The translations under genes and the position numbers were made by a program. From Streptomyces cacaoi (lineage in GTDB: Bacteria > Actinomycetota > Actinomycetes > Streptomycetales > Streptomycetaceae), in assembly GCF_006539165.1 (NCBI RefSeq), contig NZ_BJMM01000006.1, forward strand, positions 62,001 through 126,000: a DNA stretch of 64,000 nucleotides, given 5' to 3'. Within the stretch, counting starts at the first letter, position 1. Every line of letters begins with the position of its first letter. Under the pieces are notes generated by a model that had not been told where the DNA came from, searched no databases, and worked only from the letters and a program-made list of their open reading frames with translations. Of the stretch, positions 9,505 to 18,145 are shown piece by piece.

Positions 9505-9769
9505 CGGTTCTCTCCTCGCTCCACCGGCTCTCTCCGCGCCCGGCCTGTGCTCGTCCCGTGCCGGACCGCCGTGCCGTGCGTCCGCACGCGGGCACGCCGG
9601 TGGCCGCCCTCGCGGATCGTCTTCCCAGCTCAGGGTATGCCCGGGAGCCGGGCGGCCGGCGGGGCGGTCCACGCGGCGGGCCGACGGGGTGGTCCGCGCG
9701 GCGGGGGAGCGGGCCGGGGAGAAGGCCCGTCGGGGGAGCGGCGCCGGCCCGCGCCCGCCGCGTGGTGCG

Positions 9770-10987
9770 CTACGCGCCGACGGCCGGGCCGCGGGTGACG
9801 CGGAAGGTGTCCGGCAGGGTGCCGTCCCGTGCCACCTGCCGGGCCACCGCCCGCCCCAGGTTCCGTTCGTGCACCGGCGAGGAGCCCTCGTAGATGCGCA
9901 GCGCCCGCACGTCCCGCCACATCCGCGGCACCGGGCTGTCCCCGACGATGCCGGCGCCGCCGAGGAGCTGGACGCAGCGGTCCGCCACCCGGCCCGCCAT
10001 CTCCGAGCAGAACAGCTTGGCCGCGGCGATGCGGTGGCGTGGCACAGCGCCCGCGTCGTACGCCCGCGCCGCCTCCACGGCAAGTGCCCGGCCCGCCTCC
10101 AGATCGGCGAAACATGCACCCAACTCGGCCTGGACCGCGCCGAGTTCGTCCAACGGCGCGCCGAACTGCTGCCGCTGCCGCAGATGCCGCCCGGCCTCCT
10201 CCAGCATCCGGGTGGCCTGGCCGACGCAGGTCGCCGCGACGTGCAGCCGGGCGTGGTTGATGCCGTGCAGCGCCGCGGCGAACCCTTCCCCCGGCGAGCC
10301 GCCGAGCAGGGCGTCGTCGCCGACCCGCACACCGTCCAGCTCGATCTCGGCCACCGGGGCCTCGGCGTGGCCGTTCATCCGCGTCGGCAGCCGGGTGGTG
10401 ACGCCCGGGTGCTGCCGTGGCACGAGAAAGGCGGAGATCCCGCCGGCTCCCTCGGCCGCCTCCCCGGTCCGGGCGAAGACCAGCAGTTCGTCCGCCCAGT
10501 GGCCGTTGGTGATGTACCGCTTGCCGCCGTCGAGGACCCAGCCGCCGTCGGCCCTGCGCGCCGTGGTGGTCAGGGAGGCGGCGTCCGAGCCCGCCTCCGG
10601 CTCGGTGAGCGCGAAGGCCGTGACGTGCTCGCCCGCCGCCATCCGGGGCAGCAGCCCGGCCCGCTGCTCCTCGGTGCCGTGCGCGAGGATCGCCTGGGCG
10701 CACAGCCCGATCACGGTCGAGAAGCGCGAGCGGTACACGCACGACGCGCGGGTGAACTCCATGGTGAGCCGGACCTGTTCGACCATGTTCCACTCCAGCC
10801 CGCCGTACCGCCGGGGTATCGACACCGCGAACAGCCCGCCGCGGGCCAGCGCCCGCACGACGTGGTCCGGGACCGCGCCGTGGGCCACCATCTGCGGCTC
10901 GGCGGGGATGAGGACCTCGTCGGTCAGGGTGGCCACCCGCTTCAGATACTCCTCGAAGCCGAGCGGGAACAGGTCGGGGTCGATCAT
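9770..10987 (-). CDS. Acyl-CoA dehydrogenase (405 aa)
   Basis: This FAD enzyme desaturates an acyl-CoA at C2-C3. Family signatures are present: FALTEPEAGSDAAS (flavin site), the GGKRYITNG strand, a RQQFGAPLDELGAVQ helix and the C-terminal QLLGGAGIVGDSPVPRMWRD region with YEGSSPVHERNLGR. It overlaps the upstream CaiB gene by four bases, so the two are translationally coupled. With a CoA-transferase and an importer next to it, it probably serves the catabolism of an acquired organic acid. Confidence 0.93.
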   Translation of the reverse strand: MIDPDLFPLGFEEYLKRVATLTDEVLIPAEPQMVAHGAVPDHVVRALARGGLFAVSIPRRYGGLEWNMVEQVRLTMEFTRASCVYRSRFSTVIGLCAQAILAHGTEEQRAGLLPRMAAGEHVTAFALTEPEAGSDAASLTTTARRADGGWVLDGGKRYITNGHWADELLVFARTGEAAEGAGGISAFLVPRQHPGVTTRLPTRMNGHAEAPVAEIELDGVRVGDDALLGGSPGEGFAAALHGINHARLHVAATCVGQATRMLEEAGRHLRQRQQFGAPLDELGAVQAELGACFADLEAGRALAVEAARAYDAGAVPRHRIAAAKLFCSEMAGRVADRCVQLLGGAGIVGDSPVPRMWRDVRALRIYEGSSPVHERNLGRAVARQVARDGTLPDTFRVTRGPAVGA

Positions 10988-12252
10988 GTGGGCTCCTCCT
11001 TCGGGACGGCCGTGCCGGCGTCCGCGCGGACGACGACACCGCCTTCGGTCAACGCTCGTATGTCCGCCTCGCTGCGGCCCAGTTCGGCGAGGACGGGGCC
11101 GGTGTGCTCGCCGACCTCGGGCGCGGGCGGCGAGGACGTGGGACGCCTGCCGCCCAGCGAGAACGGCGTGGTCGGCGCGGTGTAGGCGGCGTGTGCGCCC
11201 CGGCAGTCGGCGATCAGCCCGGACGCCAGCACATCGGCGTCCCCGACCACCTCGTCGAACCTGCGCACGGCCCCGCACACGATCCCGGCCGAGCGCAGCC
11301 GCTCCAGTGCCTGCGGCCGGTCCAGGCCGCCCAGCGTGCTGTGCAGCACCTCCAGCAGCTGTGGACGGTGGGCGACACGGGCCGCGTTGGTGGCGAAGCG
11401 GGGATCGTCGGCGAGTTCCGGCTGGCCGATCAGCGAGCAGAGAGCGGCGAACTTGTCCGCGGTGTACGCCGAGAGAACCAGCGCGCCGCCGTCCCGGGTG
11501 CGCACCAGGTCCGCTGCGGGCGCCGCCAGCGCCTGCCCGTGCCCGCGGCGGCGCGGCACCGCACCGCTCAGTCCGTACTCGGCCCAGGTGGCCGCCTGCG
11601 CGTGGACCACCGCCTCCATGAGCGAGGTCTCCACCACCTCGCCCCGCCCGGTCGTGGCGCGGTGCAGCAGCGCGGCCAGCACGCCCGAGGTGAGCGCCTG
11701 CGCCGCCAGCACATCGGCGACGGTGAACCCCACGCGCTGCGGATCGCCGTCCGCCTCACCGGTGAGGTCCATGACGGCGAACTCCGCCTGCGCGGCGACG
11801 TCCAGACCCACCCGGTACGCGGACGGGCCGCGGGTGCCGAACCCGGTGACGAATCCGTAGACCAGCCCGGGACGGCGCGCCAGCACGGTGTCCGGGTCGA
11901 GCCCCAGGCGTGCGCTCACGCCGTGCCGGAAGTTGTGCAGGAGCACGTCCGCCGAGTCCACGAGGTCGTCCACCACCTGCCGGCCGGCCCCGGTGCGCAG
12001 ATCGACGGCGAGGCTGCGCTTGCCCCGGTTGTTGGCCCGCACCATCGCCTGCCCGAGCGGGCCGATGCCGCGCGCCTGGTCCCCGGCCGGCGGCTCCACC
12101 TTGATGACGTCGGCGCCCAGATCGGCGAGGTTCTGCCCGGCGCCCGGCGCCGCGATGTACTGCCCGAGGTCCACGACGCGCAGCCCGGCCAGCGGACGCG
12201 TCACCGCCGTCCCCGTCATGTCCGTGGTCCCGGCTGTCTCCGCCGCCGTCAC
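10984..12252 (-). CDS. CaiB/BaiF-type CoA-transferase (422 aa)
   Basis: This family III CoA-transferase moves CoA between carboxylates. It opens with PLAGLRVVDLGQYIAAPGAG, then ADVIKVEPPAGD and NRGKRSLAVDLR. The catalytic aspartate lies in VGLDVAAQAEFAVMDLTGE. I chose the GTG at 12252, which overlaps the MFS stop and has GGAGG seven bases upstream; an internal ATG at 12219 is the alternative. It probably activates the acid imported by the MFS protein before oxidation by the acyl-CoA dehydrogenase. Confidence 0.92.
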   Translation of the reverse strand: MTAAETAGTTDMTGTAVTRPLAGLRVVDLGQYIAAPGAGQNLADLGADVIKVEPPAGDQARGIGPLGQAMVRANNRGKRSLAVDLRTGAGRQVVDDLVDSADVLLHNFRHGVSARLGLDPDTVLARRPGLVYGFVTGFGTRGPSAYRVGLDVAAQAEFAVMDLTGEADGDPQRVGFTVADVLAAQALTSGVLAALLHRATTGRGEVVETSLMEAVVHAQAATWAEYGLSGAVPRRRGHGQALAAPAADLVRTRDGGALVLSAYTADKFAALCSLIGQPELADDPRFATNAARVAHRPQLLEVLHSTLGGLDRPQALERLRSAGIVCGAVRRFDEVVGDADVLASGLIADCRGAHAAYTAPTTPFSLGGRRPTSSPPAPEVGEHTGPVLAELGRSEADIRALTEGGVVVRADAGTAVPKEEPT

Positions 12253-13640
12253 CGGGCCGCCTCCGCTTCTGCTGCTTTCACTGCCGCACGGCGGCGTGTC
12301 GTCCCGGCCAGCAGCACCTCGCGCGACCGCGCCGGGTTCAGCAGCAGGCCGCCGGCGACGGCGAAGAGGCAGATGGCTATGCCGACCACCAGGAAGCCGT
12401 CGGCGTAGCCCCGGGCCGGGGTGCTCGCCGCGTCCACGATGAGCCCCAGCGCCCAGGGCGCGACGATGCCGGCGACGCTGTAGACGGCGATGATGCAGCC
12501 GAAGAAGCCGGGCCGGTGCCTGCGGGGCAGGAAGTCTGCGGCGCCCGCGAAGGCCACCGAGAAGGCCACGCTGTTGATCGAGAACGCGCCCACCACGAGG
12601 GCCAGTTGCAGCCCGCCGGGCGGTACCCGGGTGAACGCGATCATCGCCAGGCCCGCGAAGCACAGGAAGCCCGCCGTCAGGAAGCCCCGCGCGGCCCGCG
12701 CCGTACGCCCGGCCCGCAGCAGACGCCCGGACAGCCACCCCGCGGCGAGCAGGACGACGACCGCCAGCCCGTAGGGAAGGGTGACGAGGACACCGACGGT
12801 CTGCTGCGAGTAGCCCATCCCGTTGTGCAGGAACGACGGCAGCCACGCCACCTTCAGCGAGGTGATGAGGTAGCCGGCGAAGGACAGCAGCGCGAGGCCC
12901 CAGAAGCTCCCCAGCCGCAGCAGCGCCGGCAGCGACACCTCGATGTCCCCGTGCGGATCGGCCGGTTCCGCCGCGCGGCCGGCCCGTGGCGGTGCCGTGC
13001 CCGGGCGTCCCATGCCCGGCTCCCGCCGGGTCACCAGCCACCAGACCACCACCCACGCCAGCCCGGCCCCGACGAGCACCAGGAACGCCGCGTGCCAGCT
13101 CCAGGTGAGGATCACCCAGGTGAGGACCGGTGCGGCGGCCAACGGCCCGAGCGAGGAGCCCGCGTTGACGACGGCACCGGCGAACGCCCGCCGCTCCGGC
13201 GCGAACCGGTCGGCGACGATCGACTGGCACAGCACGTGCGCAGGGCCCTCGAAGAAGCCGAGCACCATCCGCGAGACGATCAGCACCGTCAGCGTGGTGG
13301 GCACGGTCAGCGGCGCCATGCTCGCCACCCACGCGAGCATGAGCAGTGCGGCCGACCAGCGCCAGCCGATCCGCCGGAAGAGCAGCGCGAGCACCACGGC
13401 GCCCACGGCGAACAGCCAGAAGAACGAGCTGGACACCAGCCCGTACTGCCCGGCGTCCAGGCCGAGTTCCCGTTCGACGTCCGGCGCGGCCAGCCCGATC
13501 GCCGCCTTGTCGGCGAAGTTGAGCGTGAAGAAGGCGAGGAGCAGCCCGATGACCCACCAGTCCCGCTGGGACACGGCCCGGCCGGGCCCCCGCTCCTGCC
13601 CGGCCCCGGCCGTCGCCTCCTGTGCCGTGTGCGCGCTCAC
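12249..13640 (-). CDS. MFS transporter, organic anion symporter type (463 aa)
   Basis: Twelve hydrophobic segments are visible, with the ACS/hexuronate-type motif FFWLFAVGAVVLALLFRRIGWRW and a long central loop rich in Gly, Arg and Pro. The first helix (LLLAFFTLNFADKAAIGLAAP) resembles organic-acid:proton symporters. The GTG at 13640 has GGAGG five bases upstream; longer in-frame starts have no support. It is the first gene of an operon with the CoA-transferase and acyl-CoA dehydrogenase, which suggests uptake of their substrate. Confidence 0.88.
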   Translation of the reverse strand: MSAHTAQEATAGAGQERGPGRAVSQRDWWVIGLLLAFFTLNFADKAAIGLAAPDVERELGLDAGQYGLVSSSFFWLFAVGAVVLALLFRRIGWRWSAALLMLAWVASMAPLTVPTTLTVLIVSRMVLGFFEGPAHVLCQSIVADRFAPERRAFAGAVVNAGSSLGPLAAAPVLTWVILTWSWHAAFLVLVGAGLAWVVVWWLVTRREPGMGRPGTAPPRAGRAAEPADPHGDIEVSLPALLRLGSFWGLALLSFAGYLITSLKVAWLPSFLHNGMGYSQQTVGVLVTLPYGLAVVVLLAAGWLSGRLLRAGRTARAARGFLTAGFLCFAGLAMIAFTRVPPGGLQLALVVGAFSINSVAFSVAFAGAADFLPRRHRPGFFGCIIAVYSVAGIVAPWALGLIVDAASTPARGYADGFLVVGIAICLFAVAGGLLLNPARSREVLLAGTTRRRAAVKAAEAEAAR

Positions 13641-13735
13641 GTCCACCTCCACGCTCCGCGCCACCGGTTCGGGTGACGCCCCGCACAGGCAATCGGAGGC
13701 CACCGGGCGGAACAAGCACGGGTCGGCGCAGGAAA

Positions 13736-13776
13736 CCTTCGGCGATTCCGAAGGCCCGGGAAGGTCCCGAGGACCT
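13736..13776. promoter_or_regulatory. Two inverted repeats upstream of the MFS/CaiB/ACAD operon
   Basis: CCTTCGG (13736-13742) and CCGAAGG (13748-13754) form one perfect repeat, and AGGTCC (13762-13767) and GGACCT (13771-13776) another. The first contains a T-N11-A LysR-like box. The surrounding 13641-14029 gap holds no gene that I can support. Confidence 0.55.
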
Positions 13777-14029
13777 CGCGGCGTGGTGGTGAAGAGGTTC
13801 GCGATGGGCTTCGAGGGGGACGTGGGACGGGCGCCGGAAAAACTCACGGAGAGGCGGCGGAGCGACATCGGGAGACGCCGGCGGGCCTGCGCGGGCCATC
13901 CGGGAGACAGCCTCGGCCGACGACGGGACGGTGCGGAGGGGCTTCGCGGCCGGGGCGCGTCGTGTTGTTCGTGGCGGGACACGCCGGGCGGCCGGTGACC
14001 TCCGGTGCCGGTGGGGAGTTGGGCACGGC

Positions 14030-14479
14030 ATGGAGCCGATGCGCCGGACGGTCGTGATCATCCTGTTGCTGGTGGCGCTCGCCGGGTGCGTCACCGTCCA
14101 CCCCGAACCGTCGCGGAAGCCGACGTCCTCGCCGTCGCCGCCGGGGCACCGTGCCGGCGCCGGCAAGGAGTCCCCTTCCGAGACCGGCACGAGCCGCCCG
14201 CGCCGCAGCCACCCGGCCGCGCCGCGCCCCGGCGCGCCCTCCCGTACCGCCCCGCCGCCCGCGGCCCGGCCGTCCGCCGCGCCCGCCGGTGAGCCCGGAG
14301 CGCGCGAGCAGGCGCCCGCCCAGCGGCCCGCGCCCGAGCGGCAACCCCCGCGCCGGCCGGGACCGCCCGCGCCGTCCGGCGACCCCAGCGTGCGCCCGGC
14401 GGAACTGTGCCGGTGGGGGCGTGAGGCAGGCATGCGCGGCGACATCATGAGTGTCTGCCGGCACGCCTGGGGACACTGA
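14030..14479 (+). CDS. Proline-rich lipoprotein (149 aa)
   Basis: It has a lipoprotein signal with the lipobox LALAGC-like LVALAGC ending at C20. A long low-complexity linker rich in Pro, Ala, Arg and Ser (about residues 25-125) follows, then a short conserved-looking tail with two cysteines (AELCRWGREAGMRG, MSVCRHAWG). It should be anchored outside the membrane. The function is unknown. It precedes the HNH lipoprotein by 73 bases on the same strand, so they may be co-transcribed. Confidence 0.75.
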   Translation: MEPMRRTVVIILLLVALAGCVTVHPEPSRKPTSSPSPPGHRAGAGKESPSETGTSRPRRSHPAAPRPGAPSRTAPPPAARPSAAPAGEPGAREQAPAQRPAPERQPPRRPGPPAPSGDPSVRPAELCRWGREAGMRGDIMSVCRHAWGH

Positions 14480-14552
14480 CCGAGGCCGGAAAGACACGTG
14501 CGGGCCGGGACCCACGGGGAGGCACCGCACGGACAGCAGGGAGGGGCAACGG

Positions 14553-15272
14553 ATGCGACGGCGACGGTGGTCGGTGCGGGCGGCGGCAGCGGTGGCGGTG
14601 ACGGCGTTGACGCTGGCGGGGTGCTCGTCCGCCGCGGAGGACACCGGGTCCGGCACGAGCGGGGACGAGAAGGCTCCCGCGTCCGGCTCGCCCAGCGGCG
14701 AGGCACGGGCCGACGCCGGCGGGCTGCCCGGCGTCCCGTCGGCCCGGCAGGCGCGCGAAGCGCTCGGGAAGCTGACCGTGCGCCCGCACGGGAGCATGGA
14801 CGGGTACTCGCGGGAGAAGTTCCCGCACTGGTCGTCGCAGGGCGAGCGGTGCGACACCCGCGAGAAGGTGCTCCAGCGGGCCGGCCGCGACGTCAAGCAG
14901 AACGACGAGTGCCGGGCGGTCTCCGGCCGCTGGACCAGCGTCTACGACGACAAGACGTTCACCGACGCCTCGGATCTGGACATCGACCACATGGTGCCGC
15001 TCGCCAACGCCTGGCGTTCCGGCGCCCGCGAGTGGGACCAGGAGCGCCGCGAGGGATTCGCCAACGATCTGACCCGGCCCCAGCTGCTGGCCGTCTCCGC
15101 CACCACGAACCGCACCAAGGGCGACCAGGGCCCGGAGGACTGGCAGCCGCCGGCCAAGGGCTACCGGTGCACCTACGCCCGTGCCTGGACGGGCGTGAAG
15201 TCCCACTACCGGCTCTCGGTCACCTCCGCGGAGAAGACCACGCTCGCGCGCATGCTGGAGAGCTGCTCGTGA
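14553..15272 (+). CDS. Secreted HNH endonuclease-domain lipoprotein, DUF1524/GmrSD C-terminal type (239 aa)
   Basis: A twin-arginine-rich N-region and lipobox (TLAGC, C24) give a lipoprotein signal. The mature part carries the DUF1524 HNH motif LDIDHMVPLANAW with H146, followed by the NDLTRPQLLAVSATTNRTKGDQGPEDW segment that completes the metal-binding fold. These proteins are common in Streptomyces and are presumed extracellular nucleases. It follows the Pro-rich lipoprotein, and the next small frame overlaps its stop. Confidence 0.9.
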   Translation: MRRRRWSVRAAAAVAVTALTLAGCSSAAEDTGSGTSGDEKAPASGSPSGEARADAGGLPGVPSARQAREALGKLTVRPHGSMDGYSREKFPHWSSQGERCDTREKVLQRAGRDVKQNDECRAVSGRWTSVYDDKTFTDASDLDIDHMVPLANAWRSGAREWDQERREGFANDLTRPQLLAVSATTNRTKGDQGPEDWQPPAKGYRCTYARAWTGVKSHYRLSVTSAEKTTLARMLESCS

Positions 15273-15436
15273 ACGGGGGAGAGGGAAGCCACAGAAGCCG
15301 TGGGGGCCGTGGGGACCGCCGAGACCGCGGTGTGTTCGGCGGGCACGGCGAACGCGGTGGGCACGGCGGACGCAGCGGGCGGGACGCGGGCGCCGGCCGG
15401 TTCGAGGACCAGGTGCGGGCCGGCCCCGGCGGGGTG

Positions 15437-15655
15437 ATGACCGACGAGGTCGGCGTCATCACCGGCGATCTGACGCTCGTCACCCGCTCGACGGCCGGCG
15501 GGCGGGCCGCGGTCGACGTGACGTACACCGGTGCCGAGGAGTGGTACACCCTCACCGGCAGCCCTGCCGCCGTCCCGCCCGGCGGGCTGAAGGTCCTCCA
15601 CGAACACCTCTGCGCCCTCGTCCGGCACGGCGGCGGCGCACAACTGGACGGTTGA
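15437..15655 (+). CDS. Small hypothetical protein (72 aa)
   Basis: The translation begins MTDEVGVITGDLTLVTRS and continues with VDVTYTGAEEWYTLTGSP, a beta-rich pattern that looks like genuine protein. An alternative GTG at 15269 overlaps the HNH gene stop as GTGA, has GGAG eight bases upstream, and would add a Gly/Arg-rich leader of 56 residues. I cannot decide between them and do not recognise the family. A terminator hairpin follows at 15681. Confidence 0.45.
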   Translation: MTDEVGVITGDLTLVTRSTAGGRAAVDVTYTGAEEWYTLTGSPAAVPPGGLKVLHEHLCALVRHGGGAQLDG

Positions 15656-15680
15656 CGGGCCGGATCCGCCTGCGCATTTC

Positions 15681-15715
15681 CGTCTGCCCCCGCGCCCGAG
15701 GTGCGGGGGCAGACG
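15681..15715 (+). terminator. Hairpin terminator
   Basis: A 13-bp perfect stem with arms CGTCTGCCCCCGC and GCGGGGGCAGACG and a 9-base loop lies downstream of the lipoprotein operon and upstream of the gntR promoter. Confidence 0.8.
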
Positions 15716-15764
15716 CCTGTCGTGACCGGCCGGGACGACGGAAGGCGCCCGTCCTGTCACAAGT

Positions 15765-15795
15765 ATTGACCGGTCAATTGGGCGACTACTACGGT
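15765..15795 (+). promoter_or_regulatory. gntR promoter with overlapping palindromic operator
   Basis: A -35 TTGACC (15766-15771) and a -10 TACGGT (15790-15795) are 18 bases apart. The ATG at 15802 follows six bases later without a ribosome site, so the message is probably leaderless. The perfect palindrome ATTGACCGGTCAAT (15765-15778) covers the -35 box and is the likely autoregulatory operator. Confidence 0.75.
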
Positions 15796-15801
15796 CCTTT
15801 C

Positions 15802-16518
15802 ATGTCGGCACCACCGCTGTACCTCCGGATCCGGAACGAGTTGGAAGCCCGTATCAGATCCGGGGAACTGCCTCCCGGCTCACGGCTGCCCACCGAGGCC
15901 GAGTTGCAGGAACAGCACGCGATCGGCCGGGCCACGGCGCAGCGGGTACTGAGCGAGTTGGCGCAGGCCGGTCTCGTCGAACGGCACCGGCGCAAGGGCA
16001 CGTTCGTGGCGGACGGAGTGCGCAAGGAGAACCTGCTCCGGTTCGTCAACCCGCGGCTGGCCACCCCGGAGATCCCGGGGCGTCACGAGGTGCACAGTGC
16101 CGCGGTCGTCCGCGCGGCGGAGGTGACCCCTCCCGTGCCCGGGCTGGACGACGACACCCCCGTGAACCATCTGGTGCGCCGCAAGTTCGACACCGAAGAG
16201 ACCCCGCTCGCCCTCGAACACACCACCGTCCCCTTCGCGTTGGCCCCCCACCTGCTCGACGAGGAGCTGACGCACCTCACGATGATCCCCTACTTCCGTG
16301 CGCGGGGCGTCCCGCTCGCCACCTCGCGCATGTATCTCGACCCCGTCCTGCTCGACGAGCGGACCGCGCACCTGCTCGCCTGCGAACCGGGCGTTCCCGT
16401 CCTCCGGCAACGCAGGCTCACCTGGCTGGAGAACGGAGAGCTCGCCGAGTCGGCGGCCTTTCTGCTGCGCCCCGGCCTCATGGAGTTCTACATCGAGCAG
16501 TCGGTCCGCGACGACTGA
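15802..16518 (+). CDS. GntR-family regulator, HutC subfamily (238 aa)
   Basis: The N-terminal winged helix reads LYLRIRNELEARIRSGELPP, GSRLPTEAELQEQHAIGRAT, then VERHRRKGTFVAD. A UTRA effector domain of about 150 residues follows (LVRRKFDTEETPLALEHTTV through LRQRRLTWLENGELAESA). It heads an operon with two FAD amine oxidases and a sodium symporter, so its ligand is probably the transported amine or amino acid. The palindrome over its own -35 box supports autorepression. Confidence 0.93.
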   Translation: MSAPPLYLRIRNELEARIRSGELPPGSRLPTEAELQEQHAIGRATAQRVLSELAQAGLVERHRRKGTFVADGVRKENLLRFVNPRLATPEIPGRHEVHSAAVVRAAEVTPPVPGLDDDTPVNHLVRRKFDTEETPLALEHTTVPFALAPHLLDEELTHLTMIPYFRARGVPLATSRMYLDPVLLDERTAHLLACEPGVPVLRQRRLTWLENGELAESAAFLLRPGLMEFYIEQSVRDD

Positions 16519-16565
16519 TCCCACCGGTGCCGCCGCTGTGCGCGCCGGATCCCCAAGGAGCACAC

Positions 16566-17708
16566 ATGACGGCTGCCCAGCCCCGAGTGGCGATTGTCGG
16601 AACCGGCGTCATCGGCGCCATGGCGGCGTGGCGGCTCGCCGCCCGCGGCGCGCGGGTCCTCGCCTTCGACGCGTACGGACGAGGACACGACAGAGGCGCG
16701 TCGGCCGGCGAGTCCCGCATCTTCCGCACCGTCTACAAGGAAGGCGCCTCCTATGTCCCGCTGTTGCTGAAGGCCCGTGAGCTGTGGCGCACGCTGGAGA
16801 CGGACAGCGGACGCGCACTGCTGACCCTGTGCGGCGGGCTGACCCTCGGCGCTCCCGACGAGCCCGATGTGGCCGCGGTACGCCGCTGCGCCGAGGACGC
16901 CGGGCTGCCGCACGAGATCCTGGACCGCGCACAGAGCGCCGCCCGCTTCCCCCAACACCGCCTGGACGAAGGGGAGATAGCCGTGCACGATCCGGGCGCC
17001 GGGGTGCTGCGCCCCGAGCCCGCCGTCCAGGCCGCGCTGGAGGCGGCGGAGGAGCACGGCGCCCGGATCCTCAGCTACCACCCGGTCGACGACGTGACGG
17101 AGAGAGCGGGCGGCTGGCGCATCACCGCGCTGGGGGAGACCCACGACGTCGACCACGTCGTCCTCAGCCCCGGCCCGTGGGCGGCACGGTTCGCACCGAC
17201 GGCGGCGCTGCCGGTACAGGCCCAGCTGATCACCGCCTGCTGGTTCGCGGCACGCGATGTGGCCGCGCACCGGCCGGACCGGCTGCCCATCGCCATCCGC
17301 CGGCACCCCGAGGCGGGGTTCTCCTGCTTCCCCGTGCTCGACGGGGTGGCCGTCAAGATCGTGCCGCACCACCTCGGCTGGCCCCCCATCGACGGCCCCG
17401 AGAACCTGCCGCGCGGCGCCGACCCCGGGTTCGCCCGTGCCGCGTCCGCCGCGGTCGCCCGGCTGCTGCCCGGGCTCGTTCCCGACCCGGTGCGCATCGG
17501 CACCTACGCGGAGGGATTCACCCCCGACGGGCACCCCGCGGTGGGCCCGCTGCCCGGCGCTCCGGGCGCCACCGTCCTCACCGGCTTCTCCGGCCACGGC
17601 TTCAAACTCGCCCCCGTCTTCGGCCAGATCGCGGCCGACCTCGCGCTCACCGGTGAAACCGCCTACGACCTCACCGCGCTCGACCCCCACCGCTTCACCA
17701 CCACCTGA
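16566..17708 (+). CDS. FAD-dependent amine/amino-acid oxidase, monomeric sarcosine oxidase-like (380 aa)
   Basis: This DAO-family flavoprotein oxidises a C-N bond of a secondary amine or N-methyl amino acid. The dinucleotide motif AIVGTGVIGAMAAWRL is at the N-terminus, GASAGESRIFRTVY follows, and the C-terminal FAD loop TGFSGHGFKLAPVFG matches the MSOX/MTOX group. The covalent-flavin cysteine of classical MSOX is not obvious, although GFSCFP is in a nearby position. AAGGAG precedes the ATG. Together with the symporter and the second oxidase it suggests use of a quaternary or N-methyl amine. Confidence 0.88.
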   Translation: MTAAQPRVAIVGTGVIGAMAAWRLAARGARVLAFDAYGRGHDRGASAGESRIFRTVYKEGASYVPLLLKARELWRTLETDSGRALLTLCGGLTLGAPDEPDVAAVRRCAEDAGLPHEILDRAQSAARFPQHRLDEGEIAVHDPGAGVLRPEPAVQAALEAAEEHGARILSYHPVDDVTERAGGWRITALGETHDVDHVVLSPGPWAARFAPTAALPVQAQLITACWFAARDVAAHRPDRLPIAIRRHPEAGFSCFPVLDGVAVKIVPHHLGWPPIDGPENLPRGADPGFARAASAAVARLLPGLVPDPVRIGTYAEGFTPDGHPAVGPLPGAPGATVLTGFSGHGFKLAPVFGQIAADLALTGETAYDLTALDPHRFTTT

Positions 17709-18145
17709 GCCCGACCCGGTCCCTCGGCCCCTGGCCCCTGATCCCTGAGCCCCGGCCTCCCTCGCTCCCGGGGACCTCCGCGCCCCGGAACGCCGGAGCC
17801 TCCCCGCCGCGCCCGCCCACGCCGCTCCGCGTCTTCACCGCCTGCCGCGTTCCCGTCCCCGCCCCGAACCCCGGGTCCCCGCGCCCGGCGCTCCCCCCCC
17901 CCACCGGCCCCCGCGCCCGCATCCGCGGGCCCGCGCCCACACGCCCGGGCCCGCGCCCACACCCCGCCCCCGGGCCGTCCGGCCACAGCCTGAACCCTGC
18001 GCCCACACCCCGGGCCCCGCACCCCTCGCCCCCCACCTCCGCCCGCTCACCACCCCCGCGCCCCCTCAACGCCCGTGTGCGCCGTGCCGCGCTCCGCCCC
18101 GCTGCGGCGCCCGGGTGCTGGTCCCGTCATGCCTGGAGGCAGGCC
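17709..18145. other. GC-rich intergenic region with a C10 run
   Basis: This gap is dominated by degenerate CGCGCCCACACC-like repeats and holds a ten-C homopolymer at 17893-17902. I see no gene. The only functional element is the ribosome site GGAGG just before the ATG at 18146. Confidence 0.5.

Noticed and set aside
17709..18145. Gly/Arg-rich minus-strand proteins in the C-rich gap
   Set aside because: They are products of repetitive GC sequence with a C10 run; no ribosome site or family signal.
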